From assembly GCF_000015565.1 (NCBI RefSeq), contig NC_008786.1:186001-250000 (forward strand): DNA of 64,000 nucleotides, given 5' to 3'. Within the stretch, counting starts at the first letter, position 1; every line of letters begins with the position of its first letter. The notes below the pieces were generated by a model. That model was not told the origin of the DNA and searched no databases. It saw only the letters and a list, made by a program, of their open reading frames with translations. This stretch comes from Verminephrobacter eiseniae EF01-2 (GTDB lineage Bacteria; Pseudomonadota; Gammaproteobacteria; Burkholderiales; Burkholderiaceae_C). Made by a program: the position numbers and the translations under genes. Below, in pieces: positions 19,926 to 29,568 of the stretch.

Positions 19926-20572
19926 TTCTTGCCCCGCTTTTCGAAGTGGCGCACCAGCAGGATGAGCGGCACGCACATGATCAGATAGAGCAGCGCCACC
20001 AGCGAGAACACGGTGGCGTTCTGGAAGGTCGAGGTGGCGATCAGCTTGCCCTGCAGCGCCAGTTCGGTCACGGTGATGGTCGAGGCCTGCGACGAGTCCT
20101 TGAGCATCATGATCATGATGTTGCCGTAGGAGGGCAGCGTGATCCTGAAAGCCTGCGGCAGCAGCACGCGCCGCATCGTCAGCCACCAACTCATTCCCAT
20201 GGCCTGCGCCGCTTCCACCTGGCCCTGGTCCACGGCCTCGATGCCGGCGCGGAAGTTCTCCGCCTGGTAGGCCGAGTAGGCAATGCCCAGACCCAGGATG
20301 CCCGCCTGCAGCGCCGTCAGCGAGACGCCGAAGTCGGGCATCACAAAGTAGATGAAAAACAGCAGCACGATGATCGGAATGCCGCGCAGCAGGTTGACCA
20401 CGCTCGCGCTGACTTTGGCCAGCAGCCCGATGCCCGATACGCGCATCGCGGCCCAGACCAGGCCGAGCAGGGTGGAGATCAGCAGCGAACCGAGCGTCAC
20501 CAGCACCGTGAGCTTGGCGCCCTGGAGCAGGATCGGCAGGAACTCCAGGACGTTGCGCAAGAAGGCGCTCAT
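19922..20572 (-). CDS. Amino-acid-type ABC transporter permease
   Basis: 216-residue HisM/GlnP-type inner-membrane permease. Several hydrophobic helices alternate with the EAA-loop region ([27 protein letters not shown], about 138-164) that contacts the ATPase. [13 protein letters not shown] lies in the typical third helix. It lies between the ATPase (4-bp overlap) and the binding protein gene (65-bp gap). Confidence 0.94.
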   Translation of the reverse strand: MSAFLRNVLEFLPILLQGAKLTVLVTLGSLLISTLLGLVWAAMRVSGIGLLAKVSASVVNLLRGIPIIVLLFFIYFVMPDFGVSLTALQAGILGLGIAYSAYQAENFRAGIEAVDQGQVEAAQAMGMSWWLTMRRVLLPQAFRITLPSYGNIMIMMLKDSSQASTITVTELALQGKLIATSTFQNATVFSLVALLYLIMCVPLILLVRHFEKRGKK

Positions 20573-20637
20573 GGGCGGGGTCTGTCAGTGGCCGGTGGGC
20601 CGGGGCTGGTGGATCGGGGCCGGGGAAAAGGCGCCGA

Positions 20638-21399
20638 TCAGTGGTTCAGGCCCCACTTCTTGAGGATCGCGTCGATGCTGCCGTCGGCCTTGAGCTTGGT
20701 CAGCGCAGCGTTCACCTTGGCCATGGTTTCGGTATCGCCCTTGCGCGTGGCGATGCCGATGTCGTTGACCATGGTCGGCTGGTAGGTCGTGGCCATGCGC
20801 AGGTTCGGGAACAGGTTCCTGGAAATCGCATAGGCCGCGATCGGGTAGTCGAGCACACCCGCGTCGATGCGCCCGGCATTGGCGTCGCGCATCAGGTCGG
20901 CCGTGGTGTCGTAGAGCTTGACCTCGCTGAAGATGCCGAGCTTGTGCAGCGGCTCGACAAAGGCCGTGCCCACCTGCACGCCCATGCGCTTGCCCTTGAA
21001 CTCGGAGAAACTGCGGTAGGCGGTGCCGTCTTTCACCGGCACCACGATGCCTTCGCCGTAGCTGTAGATGGGCTGCGAGAAGTCCACCACCTGCTGGCGC
21101 ACCGGCGTGATGAACATCGCGGCCGAGATCAGGTCGATGCGCCCGGAGGTGAGCGAGCCGATCAGCGCCGAGAACTGCATCGGCTCGATCTGCACCGCAA
21201 AGCCCGAGGTCTTGCCGACGGCCTTGACGATGTCCGCCATGAGGCCGTCGATGGTGTTGGTCTTGGTGTCGAGAAAGGTGAAGGGGTTGCCGGTGGGCGT
21301 GGAGCCGACCTTGAGCACGGCCTGGGCCGATGCCTGGCCACCGCAGGCCATGGTCAGCGTGGCCAGCAGCAAGGCGGCGAGGCGAGAAGCGGGTTTCAT
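20638..21399 (-). CDS. ABC transporter periplasmic amino-acid/polyamine-type binding protein
   Basis: 253-residue family 3 solute-binding protein. The signal peptide ends near QASAQA (about residue 26). Family features: [35 protein letters not shown], and [21 protein letters not shown], the typical ligand-binding lobe. It supplies substrate to the permease/ATPase pair encoded next. The neighbouring flavin oxidase suggests an amine or modified amino acid as ligand. Confidence 0.93.
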   Translation of the reverse strand: MKPASRLAALLLATLTMACGGQASAQAVLKVGSTPTGNPFTFLDTKTNTIDGLMADIVKAVGKTSGFAVQIEPMQFSALIGSLTSGRIDLISAAMFITPVRQQVVDFSQPIYSYGEGIVVPVKDGTAYRSFSEFKGKRMGVQVGTAFVEPLHKLGIFSEVKLYDTTADLMRDANAGRIDAGVLDYPIAAYAISRNLFPNLRMATTYQPTMVNDIGIATRKGDTETMAKVNAALTKLKADGSIDAILKKWGLNH

Positions 21400-21499
21400 C
21401 GTGGGTTCCTCTTTGAAAAAAGATCGAATGCCATGCGGCGCGTGGATGGGCCGGCCCCGGGTGCTTTCAGCCGGATGGCCCCGCAGCCGGTCCGGGGGG

Positions 21500-22189
21500 T
21501 CATCCTGGTGAACATGTGATCGCCCACAAGATGGTGGTGCTGGTCTGACCGGGGTTGCGCCACCGGCGCGACATGTCGCCGCCGTAGCAAAAACTGTCGC
21601 CGGCCTTCAGCTTGAGCAGCCGTTCCTGCACGAACAGATCGAGCTGGCCCTCGATGACGTAGCCGACCTGTTCGCCCTTGTGCGTGAGAAACAGGTCGTC
21701 GCCGGTGGAGCCGCCCGGATCGATCACCGCGCGGTACATCTGAACGCCACCCGAAGCGGCCGGCGGCGTCAGATTTTCCTTGTGGATGCCTTTGTCGCCG
21801 AGGTCGATGCGCCTGTGCGTGCCGGCACGCGCCACTGCGCCTTCGGCCTCGCCTTCGCTGTACCGGGTGTTGCGCACCAGCGTTTCGATGGGCAGTCGCA
21901 GTTCCTGCGCCAGCGCGCCGAGCGTGCGCATGGAGATGGAGCGAAGCCCGCGTTCGAGCTGGCTCAGCAGACTGACCGAAATACCGCAAGCCCGGGCCAC
22001 TTGCTGCAACGGCAGGCCCAGCGCCTGCCGCCTTCGGCGCAATTGCTCCCCGAGCCAGAGGTCGATGATCGAATGGATGCGCCGCACCCCGGGGGCTGGA
22101 GGCGGACGAGTCGGCAATGGCGGCACGGAATGCTTTGTAAAACTTTCACAAGAGGATCGAGTCTCACACACAATGCCGCCCGCGACCAC
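21500..22189 (-). CDS. XRE-family regulator with C-terminal cupin domain (PuuR-like)
   Basis: 229-residue regulator. The helix-turn-helix at about residues 46-100 reads LGEQLRRRRQALGLPLQQVA...SVSLLSQLERGLRSIS, followed by a cupin domain at about 150-225 (KGEQVGYVIEGQLDLFV, KAGDSFCYGGDM). This architecture is that of PuuR and similar repressors that sense small ligands in the cupin. It is the first gene of the leftward ABC transporter/oxidase operon and probably controls it. The first 40 residues look non-conserved, so the true start may be downstream. Confidence 0.85.
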   Translation of the reverse strand: MVAGGIVCETRSSCESFTKHSVPPLPTRPPPAPGVRRIHSIIDLWLGEQLRRRRQALGLPLQQVARACGISVSLLSQLERGLRSISMRTLGALAQELRLPIETLVRNTRYSEGEAEGAVARAGTHRRIDLGDKGIHKENLTPPAASGGVQMYRAVIDPGGSTGDDLFLTHKGEQVGYVIEGQLDLFVQERLLKLKAGDSFCYGGDMSRRWRNPGQTSTTILWAITCSPG

Positions 22190-22375
22190 AGCTTGGCCTC
22201 AGGGAATACCCCGGGAGCGCGGATATCGGCTCCAGGCTGGCATTCGCGCCGGAGCAGGGCGAACCTTGGGAGAAGCAGGCTAATTCCAGTCAAAAATCGT
22301 CCCCACGACCCCGTCGGGCCGCTTTTTTTGGCGAGAGGGAATGCGGTCGCGCGCCGATCAGCTCGCTGGCGCTAG

Positions 22376-22533
22376 TGTCGCGTCACGGATCAGATGTCGT
22401 AGGCTGCGCGCAGCCATCGGAGCGCAGCGCAAGGCGCATCGCGCAGCCCATACCGAGCGTATTGGCAAGCGATGCAACGCCGCGATGCGCTTCGATGGCC
22501 AGCGCAGACCGACAGATGATCGGTGACGCGACA
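22376..22533 (+). mobile_element. 158-bp palindromic in-frame element, copy A
   Basis: One of five family members. The ends TGTCGCGTCAC and GTGACGCGACA are inverted, and most of the interior is also imperfectly self-complementary. CTAG flanks both sides (22372-22375 and 22534-22537). Here it lies immediately after the small monooxygenase-like gene on the minus strand: that gene's TAG stop is part of the right-hand CTAG, so the insertion would be neutral if the CTAG predates it. No transposase is encoded. Confidence 0.9.
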
Positions 22534-22896
22534 CTAGGGTGAAGCGGGTGGACCCTTCCACCCGCCGAGGTCGAAAGGCCGCTTGTTCAGCAGGTGGTCG
22601 TAGTCCTTGGTGCCATAGGTCGCGATGACTTCGGACACCACCACTTGGTAGCCAGCAAGCCACTGCGCGCTCTGCGACTTGGCACGCAAGTGTTCGGCCG
22701 ATGCCATCAGCTCGCGCAGGCCCTCGCGGCCTTCCCAGTAATACACGGTGCAGACCTTGCCGTTTTCCAAGTTCTGCCAGGCTTCTTCCCCGATGTAGCC
22801 TTGTGTTGCCTTCGCGATCTCCGCGATCCGGCCGTCGAGTGCGAAGTATTCGTCGTCGTACTCGCGTTGGTTGAAGATGAAAGATGCCGAAATCAT
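22534..22896 (-). CDS. Small antibiotic-biosynthesis-monooxygenase-like protein
   Basis: 120-residue protein with the layout of dimeric alpha-beta ABM (EthD/NIPSNAP-like) proteins: an N-terminal strand, a central helix-strand pair (KATQGYIGEEAWQNLENGKV, VYYWEGREGLREL) and an AEHLRAKSQSAQWLAGYQVV segment. Such proteins act as small monooxygenases or heme- or quinone-binding folds; the function here is unknown. Its TAG stop lies in the CTAG next to the palindromic element, so the C-terminus may have been affected by the insertion. Confidence 0.6.
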   Translation of the reverse strand: MISASFIFNQREYDDEYFALDGRIAEIAKATQGYIGEEAWQNLENGKVCTVYYWEGREGLRELMASAEHLRAKSQSAQWLAGYQVVVSEVIATYGTKDYDHLLNKRPFDLGGWKGPPASP

Positions 22897-23262
22897 GTTC
22901 CTCCCCTACGCTGTGGCCGGGACCCAATGGGGCGGGAACTGTGTTACCGGAGTGTTGCCGGAATGGACACGCTCCCCCGCATTCAGGAAATGCAAAGTGT
23001 ATGACAGTGCCCCGGGCTTCGTGGCCAGGTCGGGCGCGAAATCAGGGCCGGAATCAAAGGATGACAAGCCGGCTGCGGCGCGCAACGCAACCGGCTTGCG
23101 TCGTCGCTGCCCGTGCGCAATGCCGGCAGCCACGGTGTGCTTGGGGGCCATGCAGCGTGCGCCATGGCCGGCCGAGCGGTCAACGCCGGTTGGCCCCCCG
23201 GGCTGATGCGTGGACATGCGCCTGCTGCTGGCGCTGCTCCCACTGCGTCGCGATGGCCATTT
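22897..23262. other. Intergenic region with a strong hairpin
   Basis: No gene is recognised between gapA's 3' end and the start of the small monooxygenase-like gene. A 13-bp stem with one mismatch (CAAGCCGG at 23065-23072 pairing with CCGGCTTG at 23091-23098, extended inward by TGCG/CGCA) is present. It lacks a clear T-run on either strand, so a terminator role downstream of gapA is possible but weak. Confidence 0.5.
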
Positions 23263-24291
<1,029 letters not shown>

Positions 24292-24313
24292 TCAATCATC
24301 CTCTGCCTGCCCG

Positions 24314-26395
24314 TCACTTGCGCTTGCGCTTGAGCACGGCCTGCACGGTGGCGGCTACGTTGTCTGCGGTAAAGCCGAAATGCCCGAGCAGCACGGGCGC
24401 GGGGGCCGATTCGCCAAAGCGGTCGATGCCCACCACCGCCGCGCAACCGTATTTCCACCAGCCGTCGGTGACCCCCATCTCAACGGCCACGCGGGGCAGG
24501 CGGGCCGGCAGAACGGATTTTTTGTACTTGCGGTCTTGGCGGTCGAACCGGGTCGTGCTGGGCATGGAGACCACGCGCACGGGGATTTTCCTGTCGGCCA
24601 GCAGGCGCTGGGCCTGCAGCGCCAGTTGCACCTCGGAGCCGGTGGCGATGATCACGACCACGGGTTTCTTTTTCAGGCCCCGGTCCGCCGGCTCGCTCAG
24701 CACATAGGCGCCGTGGCCGATGCCGGCCAGGTCGCGCTTGGGCGCGTCGTGGGGATAGGGCAGGTTCTGGCGGCTCAGCAGCAGGGCCGTGGGCCGGTCC
24801 TGGTTGGACAGGGCCACGCGCCAGGCCACGGCGGTCTCGACGGTGTCGGCGGGGCGCCAGACATCGAGGTGGGGGATCAGGCGCAGGCTGGCCGCATGTT
24901 CGATCGCCTGGTGCGTGGGGCCGTCTTCGCCCAGACCGATGGAGTCGTGCGTGAACACATGGATCACGCGCTGGCGCATCAGCGCGGCCATGCGGATGGC
25001 GTTGCGGCTGTAGTCGCTGAAGGTCAGGAAGGTGCCGCCGTAGGGGATGTAGCCGCCGTGCAGCGCCAGGCCGTTCATGATCGCGGCCATGCCGAATTCG
25101 CGCACGCCGTAGTTGATGTGGCGGCCGATCTTGCCGCCCGCCGCAGCCTCTGCGCCTGCGGCGGCATCGGTCTTGACATTGCCTTGCGCGTCAAAGCGCA
25201 GCGCGGGCGTGCTCGTGGTGTGGGTGAGGTTGGAACTGGTCAGGTCGGCGCTGCCGCCGAGCAGTTCCGGCAATTCGGCGGTGAAGGCTTGCAGCGCCAG
25301 TTGGCTGGCCCTGCGGCTGGCCACGGTTTCGCGTTTGCCATCGGCGGCCCGTTCGATGCCTGCGGCCAATGGCTCGAAATGGGCCGGCAGTTGGCCCTGC
25401 ATGCGGCGCCTGAATTCGGCGGCCAGCGCGGGGAAGGCCTGGCCGTAGGCGGCAAAGCGCTCATTCCATTGGGCTTGTGCGCTCTGGCCCTTGGCCCGGC
25501 CGTCCCAGGCGGCGTAGATGTCCGGCTCGACCACGAACGGCGCGCTGGTCCAGCCCAGTTCTGCGCGGGCCAGCGCGACTTCTTCGGCCCCCAGCGGCTC
25601 GCCATGGGCTTTGGCGCTGTTGGCGCGGTTCGGGCTGCCCTGGCCGATACGGGTCTTGCAGACGATGAGGGTGGGGCGTTCGGTCTGCTTTTTGGCCTCG
25701 GCGATGGCGCTGGCCACCTTGTCGGCGTCATGGCCGTCGATCGGGCCGATCACGTTCCAGCCGCAGGCCACGAAGCGCAGTGGCGTGTTGTCGGCAAACC
25801 AGGGCGTGACCTGGCCGTCGATCGAGATGCCGTTGTCGTCGTACAGCGCGATCAGTTTGTGCAGTTTCCAGACGCCGGCCAGGGCCACGGCTTCGTGGCT
25901 GACGCCTTCCATCAGGCAACCATCGCCGAGGAAGACGTAGCTGTGGTGGTCGACCACGACATGGCCTGCGCGGTTGAATTCGGCGGCCAGCAGTTTTTCC
26001 GCCAGCGCAAACCCCACGGCATTGGCGATGCCCTGCCCGAGCGGGCCGGTGGTGGTCTCCACGCCAGGGGTCAGGCCGACCTCGGGGTGGCCCGCTGTCT
26101 TGCTGTGCAGTTGGCGAAAGTTCTTCAACTCGTCGATCGACAGATCGTAGCCCGTCAGGTGCAGCAGCGCGTACAGCAGCATCGAGCCGTGGCCATTGCT
26201 CAGCACGAAGCGGTCGCGATCGAACCAGCGCGGGTCGGCCGGGTTGTGCTTGAGGTGCTGGCCCCAGAGTGCCACGGCCATGTCGGCCATGCCCATCGGC
26301 GCGCCGGGATGGCCGGAGTTGGCTTGTTGAACTGCGTCCATGGCCAAGGCGCGGATCGCATTGGCCATCTGTGGGTGGGGCTGGATATTGGCCAT
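24314..26395 (-). CDS. tkt: Transketolase
   Basis: 693-residue thiamine-diphosphate enzyme of the pentose phosphate and Calvin pathways. The N-terminus ([20 protein letters not shown]), TPP/Mg motif [13 protein letters not shown], the central pyrimidine domain ([17 protein letters not shown]) and the C-terminal regulatory-like domain ([16 protein letters not shown]) are all present. The length is typical (about 660-690). MANIQPH was chosen as start. It is transcribed toward gapA. An internal Ala/Gly-rich patch ([13 protein letters not shown]) is a small insertion. Confidence 0.97.
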   Translation of the reverse strand: MANIQPHPQMANAIRALAMDAVQQANSGHPGAPMGMADMAVALWGQHLKHNPADPRWFDRDRFVLSNGHGSMLLYALLHLTGYDLSIDELKNFRQLHSKTAGHPEVGLTPGVETTTGPLGQGIANAVGFALAEKLLAAEFNRAGHVVVDHHSYVFLGDGCLMEGVSHEAVALAGVWKLHKLIALYDDNGISIDGQVTPWFADNTPLRFVACGWNVIGPIDGHDADKVASAIAEAKKQTERPTLIVCKTRIGQGSPNRANSAKAHGEPLGAEEVALARAELGWTSAPFVVEPDIYAAWDGRAKGQSAQAQWNERFAAYGQAFPALAAEFRRRMQGQLPAHFEPLAAGIERAADGKRETVASRRASQLALQAFTAELPELLGGSADLTSSNLTHTTSTPALRFDAQGNVKTDAAAGAEAAAGGKIGRHINYGVREFGMAAIMNGLALHGGYIPYGGTFLTFSDYSRNAIRMAALMRQRVIHVFTHDSIGLGEDGPTHQAIEHAASLRLIPHLDVWRPADTVETAVAWRVALSNQDRPTALLLSRQNLPYPHDAPKRDLAGIGHGAYVLSEPADRGLKKKPVVVIIATGSEVQLALQAQRLLADRKIPVRVVSMPSTTRFDRQDRKYKKSVLPARLPRVAVEMGVTDGWWKYGCAAVVGIDRFGESAPAPVLLGHFGFTADNVAATVQAVLKRKRK

Positions 26396-26512
26396 GGGGC
26401 TTTGGTGTGCGGGGAAAACGCGGCATTTTAGGGCGGGTTGCAAAGCCGGCGCCCTGCGGCCCCGGCACTGGCGCTGCGGCGATGCGCTGGCGATGCCCTA
26501 GTATTGCAGGCC

Positions 26513-27051
26513 ATGCAAGGGCTGCATCTTACTGCCGATCTCCATGGCTGCCGCTGCGCGCAGGCGTGGCTGCCCGACGCCCCCCTGCCCGGCGGGGCCT
26601 GCATGGATGCCGCGCGCGCCGCCGGATTGCAGCCGGTGGGCCAGTCGTTCCATGGGTTTGCGGCCACGGCGCAGGGCCTGGGGGGGTGACCGCGACGGTG
26701 CTGCTAGTGTCGCGTCACCGATCATCTGTCGGTCTGCGCTGGCCATCGAAGCGCATCGCGGCGTTGCATCGCTTGCCAATACGCTCGGTATTGGCCGCGC
26801 GATGCGCCTTGCGCTGCGCTCCGATGGCTGCGCGCAGCCTACGACATCTGATCGGTGACGCGACACTAGCACAGTCGCACCTGTGCGCGCACACCTGGCC
26901 CGAGCAGCGCGCCGTCACGCTCGACGTGCATGTGTGCAACTTCGGCGCCGATCATTCGGGCAAGGCGCAGCCGCTGCGGGAGGCTTTGCCGGCCCTGTTC
27001 GGGCCGAGCACGGTGTTGCGCCATGCGCTGCAGCGGGGCGCCCTGCCATGA
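26513..27051 (+). pseudogene. speD: S-adenosylmethionine decarboxylase, disrupted by a frameshift and a palindromic element
   Basis: The start (MQGLHLTADLHGCRCAQAWL) and the later LAQSHLCAHTWPEQRAVTLD and DVHVCNFGADHSGKAQPL segments belong to prokaryotic AdoMet decarboxylase, which makes decarboxylated AdoMet for spermidine synthesis. Two lesions are visible. A run of seven G (26680-26686) puts the first 58 codons out of frame and they stop at 26687-26689; one more G would restore the frame. A 158-bp palindromic element (26708-26865) then sits just before the self-processing Ser motif, itself in frame with the C-terminal part. The usual ESH processing motif reads QSH. The stop overlaps the next gene by 4 bp. 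Confidence 0.88.
26708..26865 (-). mobile_element. 158-bp palindromic in-frame element, copy B (inside speD)
   Basis: Same family as copies A, C, D and E but in the opposite orientation. CTAG flanks both ends (26704-26707, 26866-26869). Removing the element with one CTAG joins GTG-CTG-CTA-GCA-CAG-TCG-CAC, coding VLLAQSH, the expected AdoMet decarboxylase sequence. The element's reverse frame is open, so it links the two halves without a stop. Confidence 0.92.
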
Positions 27052-27932
27052 GCGTCGCCCGGCCGCCCGAAGACGCTCATACCGCAGCCGAAGGCGAAGG
27101 TACTTCATCTATCGTCGCCCGGCCGCCCGAAGGCGCTCGTACCGCAGGCGAAGGCCCTCCAGTGAACCCGGGCGCGCCGGCGCTGCAAGTGCCTGCGATG
27201 CTGCTGGCCGCAGGCCGGGGCGAGCGCATGCGCCCGCTGACCGACACCACTCCCAAGCCGCTGCTGACGGTGCAGGGCCAGCCCTTGCTGCATTGGCAGC
27301 TACAGGCATTGCAAGCGGCGGGGGTCGGGCAGGTGGTGATCAACACCGCTTGGCTGGGCGCGCAGATCAGCGCCCATTTCTCGAATGTCTTTACCCACCG
27401 GGGCTTGACCCATCCGCACCGGCCGCTATTGATTTCATACTCGCACGAGGCTGTGGATTTTGGCGCTGCGCTGGGGACTGCCGGCGGCATTGCGCGCGCG
27501 CTGCCGCAACTGGGCCCGGTGTTCTGGCTGGCGGCGGGCGATGTGTTTACCCCCGACTTCGTTTTCGACCCGGCTGCCGTGCAGTCCTTTGCGACCAGCG
27601 GCCAGTTGGCCCATCTGTGGCTGGTGCCCAACCCGGCCCACCACCCGCGCGGTGACTTTGGCCTGTCGGCGCAGGGGCTGGCCCTGAACCTGCCCGCGCA
27701 GGATCCGGCGCCACGCTACACCTACAGCAGCATCGCCTTGCTGCGCGCAGCGCTGTTCGCGCCGCCCTGGTGCGCTATTGCGGCCGGCAACCCCGGCGGC
27801 GTGAACGCCGCGCTGGCACCGCTGCTGCGCCGGGCCATGGACCAGCACCGGGTGGGGGCCTCGCTCTACACCGGCCGCTGGACCGATGTCGGCACGCCCG
27901 AGCGCTTGGCGCTATTGAATGAGCGCTATTGA
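27048..27932 (+). CDS. Nucleotidyltransferase, MurU-like (N-acetylmuramate-1-phosphate uridylyltransferase type)
   Basis: 294-residue sugar-phosphate nucleotidyltransferase. The core begins PAMLLAAGRGERMRPLTDTTPKPL (signature for nucleotide binding, about residues 48-71), with GTAGGIARAL and AAGDVFTPDFV (acidic metal site) following. MurU relatives recycle peptidoglycan by activating MurNAc-1-phosphate. The ATG at 27048 overlaps the speD stop; the first 38 residues are a repeated, Pro/Ala/Glu-rich extension not expected in the family, and a GTG at about 27162 is an alternative start. Confidence 0.82.
   Translation: MSVARPPEDAHTAAEGEGTSSIVARPPEGARTAGEGPPVNPGAPALQVPAMLLAAGRGERMRPLTDTTPKPLLTVQGQPLLHWQLQALQAAGVGQVVINTAWLGAQISAHFSNVFTHRGLTHPHRPLLISYSHEAVDFGAALGTAGGIARALPQLGPVFWLAAGDVFTPDFVFDPAAVQSFATSGQLAHLWLVPNPAHHPRGDFGLSAQGLALNLPAQDPAPRYTYSSIALLRAALFAPPWCAIAAGNPGGVNAALAPLLRRAMDQHRVGASLYTGRWTDVGTPERLALLNERY
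27053..27158 (+). repeat. 60-bp-period direct repeat at the start of the MurU-like gene
   Basis: CGTCGCCCGGCCGCCCGAAG begins at 27053 and again, 60 bp on, at 27113; about 45 bp of each unit match with a few changes. In protein it gives two versions of VARPPE-A-TA-EG. The period is 20 codons, so the frame is kept. Confidence 0.9.
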
Positions 27933-28100
27933 ATGAGCGCCGCTGAATGGGCGCCGCTGAACGGCGCGGGCCGAGCCGGGGTTTTCGGCCGGCCCGGCCG
28001 GTCGGCTTGGTGCCGGAGCATCTGCAGCACCAGAGCAATTGTTTGCAAATGGCCTGGCCAGCCGCTGCGCCGCAGAGCCGATTCGCGAGGAAAATGGCGC

Positions 28101-29501
28101 ATGAGCTCACCGCCCGCCCCATCATCCATCTACGCCCAGCGCCGCGCGCGCCTTGCTGCCCAGTTGGGCCAGGGGGGCATCGCCATCATTCCCACGGCGC
28201 CCGAGCGCCCGCGCAACCGGGACAATGACTTTGCGTTTCGCCACGACAGCTACTTTTACTATCTGACCGGTTTCACCGAGCCGGGCGCCGCCTTGGTGCT
28301 GGCCCACGATGGCCAGAGCACGCTGTTTTGCCAGCCCAAGGACCCGGAGCGCGAGATCTGGGACGGCTACCGCCTGGGGCCTGCGGCGGCCCCTGCGGCG
28401 CTCGGCGTCGATGCGGCGCACCCGATCACCGAGTTCGATGCCAGGCTGCCCCGCCTGCTGGAAAACAGCCGCTGCGTCTGGTATCCGTTTGGCACGCACA
28501 GCGGTCTGGCCGCGCGGCTGGAAGGCTGGCTCGCCGCCGTGCGCGCGCGGCTGCGCTACGGCGCGCTGTGCCCAACGATGCAGGGCGACCTGTGCACGCT
28601 GCTCGACGAGATGCGCCTGTTCAAGGACGGGCACGAGCAAGACCTGATGCGCCGTGCCAGCCGGATCAGCGCGCAGGCCCATATCCGCGCCATGCAGCGC
28701 TCGGCGCGCATGTTGCGCTCGGGCCAGGCGCTGCGCGAATACCATCTGGAGGCCGAACTACTGCATGCGCTGCGCGACGCCGGCGTGCAGTCCACGGCCT
28801 ACACCTGTATCGTCGCCGCAGGCGCCAATGCCTGCGTGCTGCATTACCGGGCCGATGCGGCCCCGGTGCGCAATGGCGATCTGGTGCTGATCGACGCCGG
28901 CGGCGAGCTCGATGGCTACGCCAGCGACATCACGCGCACCTTCCCGGCCAATGGCCGCTTCACCGGCCCGCAGCGCGCACTGTATGACTTGGTGCTGGCC
29001 AGCCAGGAGGCCGCCGTGGCCGCCATCCGGGCCGGCGCACGTTTCGACGACCCGCATGACGCCAGCGTGGCCGTGCTGGCGCAGGGCCTGCTCGACCTGG
29101 GCCTGCTCGACGGCAACCGGGTGGGCCGGCGCGACGATGTGATCGCCAGCCGCGCCTATTTCCAGTTCTACATGCACCGCACCAGCCATTGGCTGGGCAT
29201 GGACGTGCACGACTGCGGCAGCTATCTGGAGCCCGGCGAGATCGGCCAGGTCAGCCAGCGCCGCGACCCGCTCACGGGCCAGACCATCAGCCACCGGCCC
29301 AGCCGCGTGCTGCGCCCCGGCATGGTGCTGACCGTCGAGCCCGGCATCTACGTGCGGCCCGCTGCCGGCGTGCCCGAGCAGTTCCACCATCTCGGCATCC
29401 GCATCGAAGACGATGCCATCGTCACCGCCTCGGGCTGCGAACTGATCACGCGCGACGTGCCGGTGCAGGCCGGCGCCATCGAAGCGCTGATGCGCGACTG
29501 A
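28101..29501 (+). CDS. pepP: Xaa-Pro aminopeptidase (aminopeptidase P)
   Basis: 466-residue M24 metallopeptidase that removes an N-terminal residue before proline. The N-terminal domain (RRARLAAQLGQGGIAIIPTA, FRHDSYFYYLTGFTEPGA) and the C-terminal pita-bread domain are complete. Dinuclear-metal ligands are recognisable: two Asp in LIDAGGELDGYASDITRTF, His in RTSHWLGMDVHD, Glu in VLTVEPGIYV and Glu in GIRIEDDAIV. ATG 28101 has AGGAAA upstream. It lies between the MurU-like gene and pyk on the same strand. Confidence 0.96.
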   Translation: MSSPPAPSSIYAQRRARLAAQLGQGGIAIIPTAPERPRNRDNDFAFRHDSYFYYLTGFTEPGAALVLAHDGQSTLFCQPKDPEREIWDGYRLGPAAAPAALGVDAAHPITEFDARLPRLLENSRCVWYPFGTHSGLAARLEGWLAAVRARLRYGALCPTMQGDLCTLLDEMRLFKDGHEQDLMRRASRISAQAHIRAMQRSARMLRSGQALREYHLEAELLHALRDAGVQSTAYTCIVAAGANACVLHYRADAAPVRNGDLVLIDAGGELDGYASDITRTFPANGRFTGPQRALYDLVLASQEAAVAAIRAGARFDDPHDASVAVLAQGLLDLGLLDGNRVGRRDDVIASRAYFQFYMHRTSHWLGMDVHDCGSYLEPGEIGQVSQRRDPLTGQTISHRPSRVLRPGMVLTVEPGIYVRPAAGVPEQFHHLGIRIEDDAIVTASGCELITRDVPVQAGAIEALMRD

Positions 29502-29568
29502 GCAACGCAGCCCCATGCAAGAATCGGCACCCGATCACCACCCATCCATCCCCCGAAAGACCCGCCCC

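Noticed and set aside
22376..22533. Treating the palindromic elements as an ordinary IS or REP/BIME sequence
   Set aside because: No transposase gene is encoded and the size, in-frame placement and CTAG flanks do not fit REP elements; a MITE-like or RPE-like description is kept instead.
23065..23098. Rho-independent terminator for gapA
   Set aside because: The stem is good but no T-run follows on the gapA strand, and it lies about 165 bp past the stop; recorded only as a hairpin.
26680..26690. Programmed frameshift producing active AdoMet decarboxylase
   Set aside because: The element insert just downstream and the altered processing motif make a functional product unlikely; a sequencing error or phase variation at the G-run remains possible.
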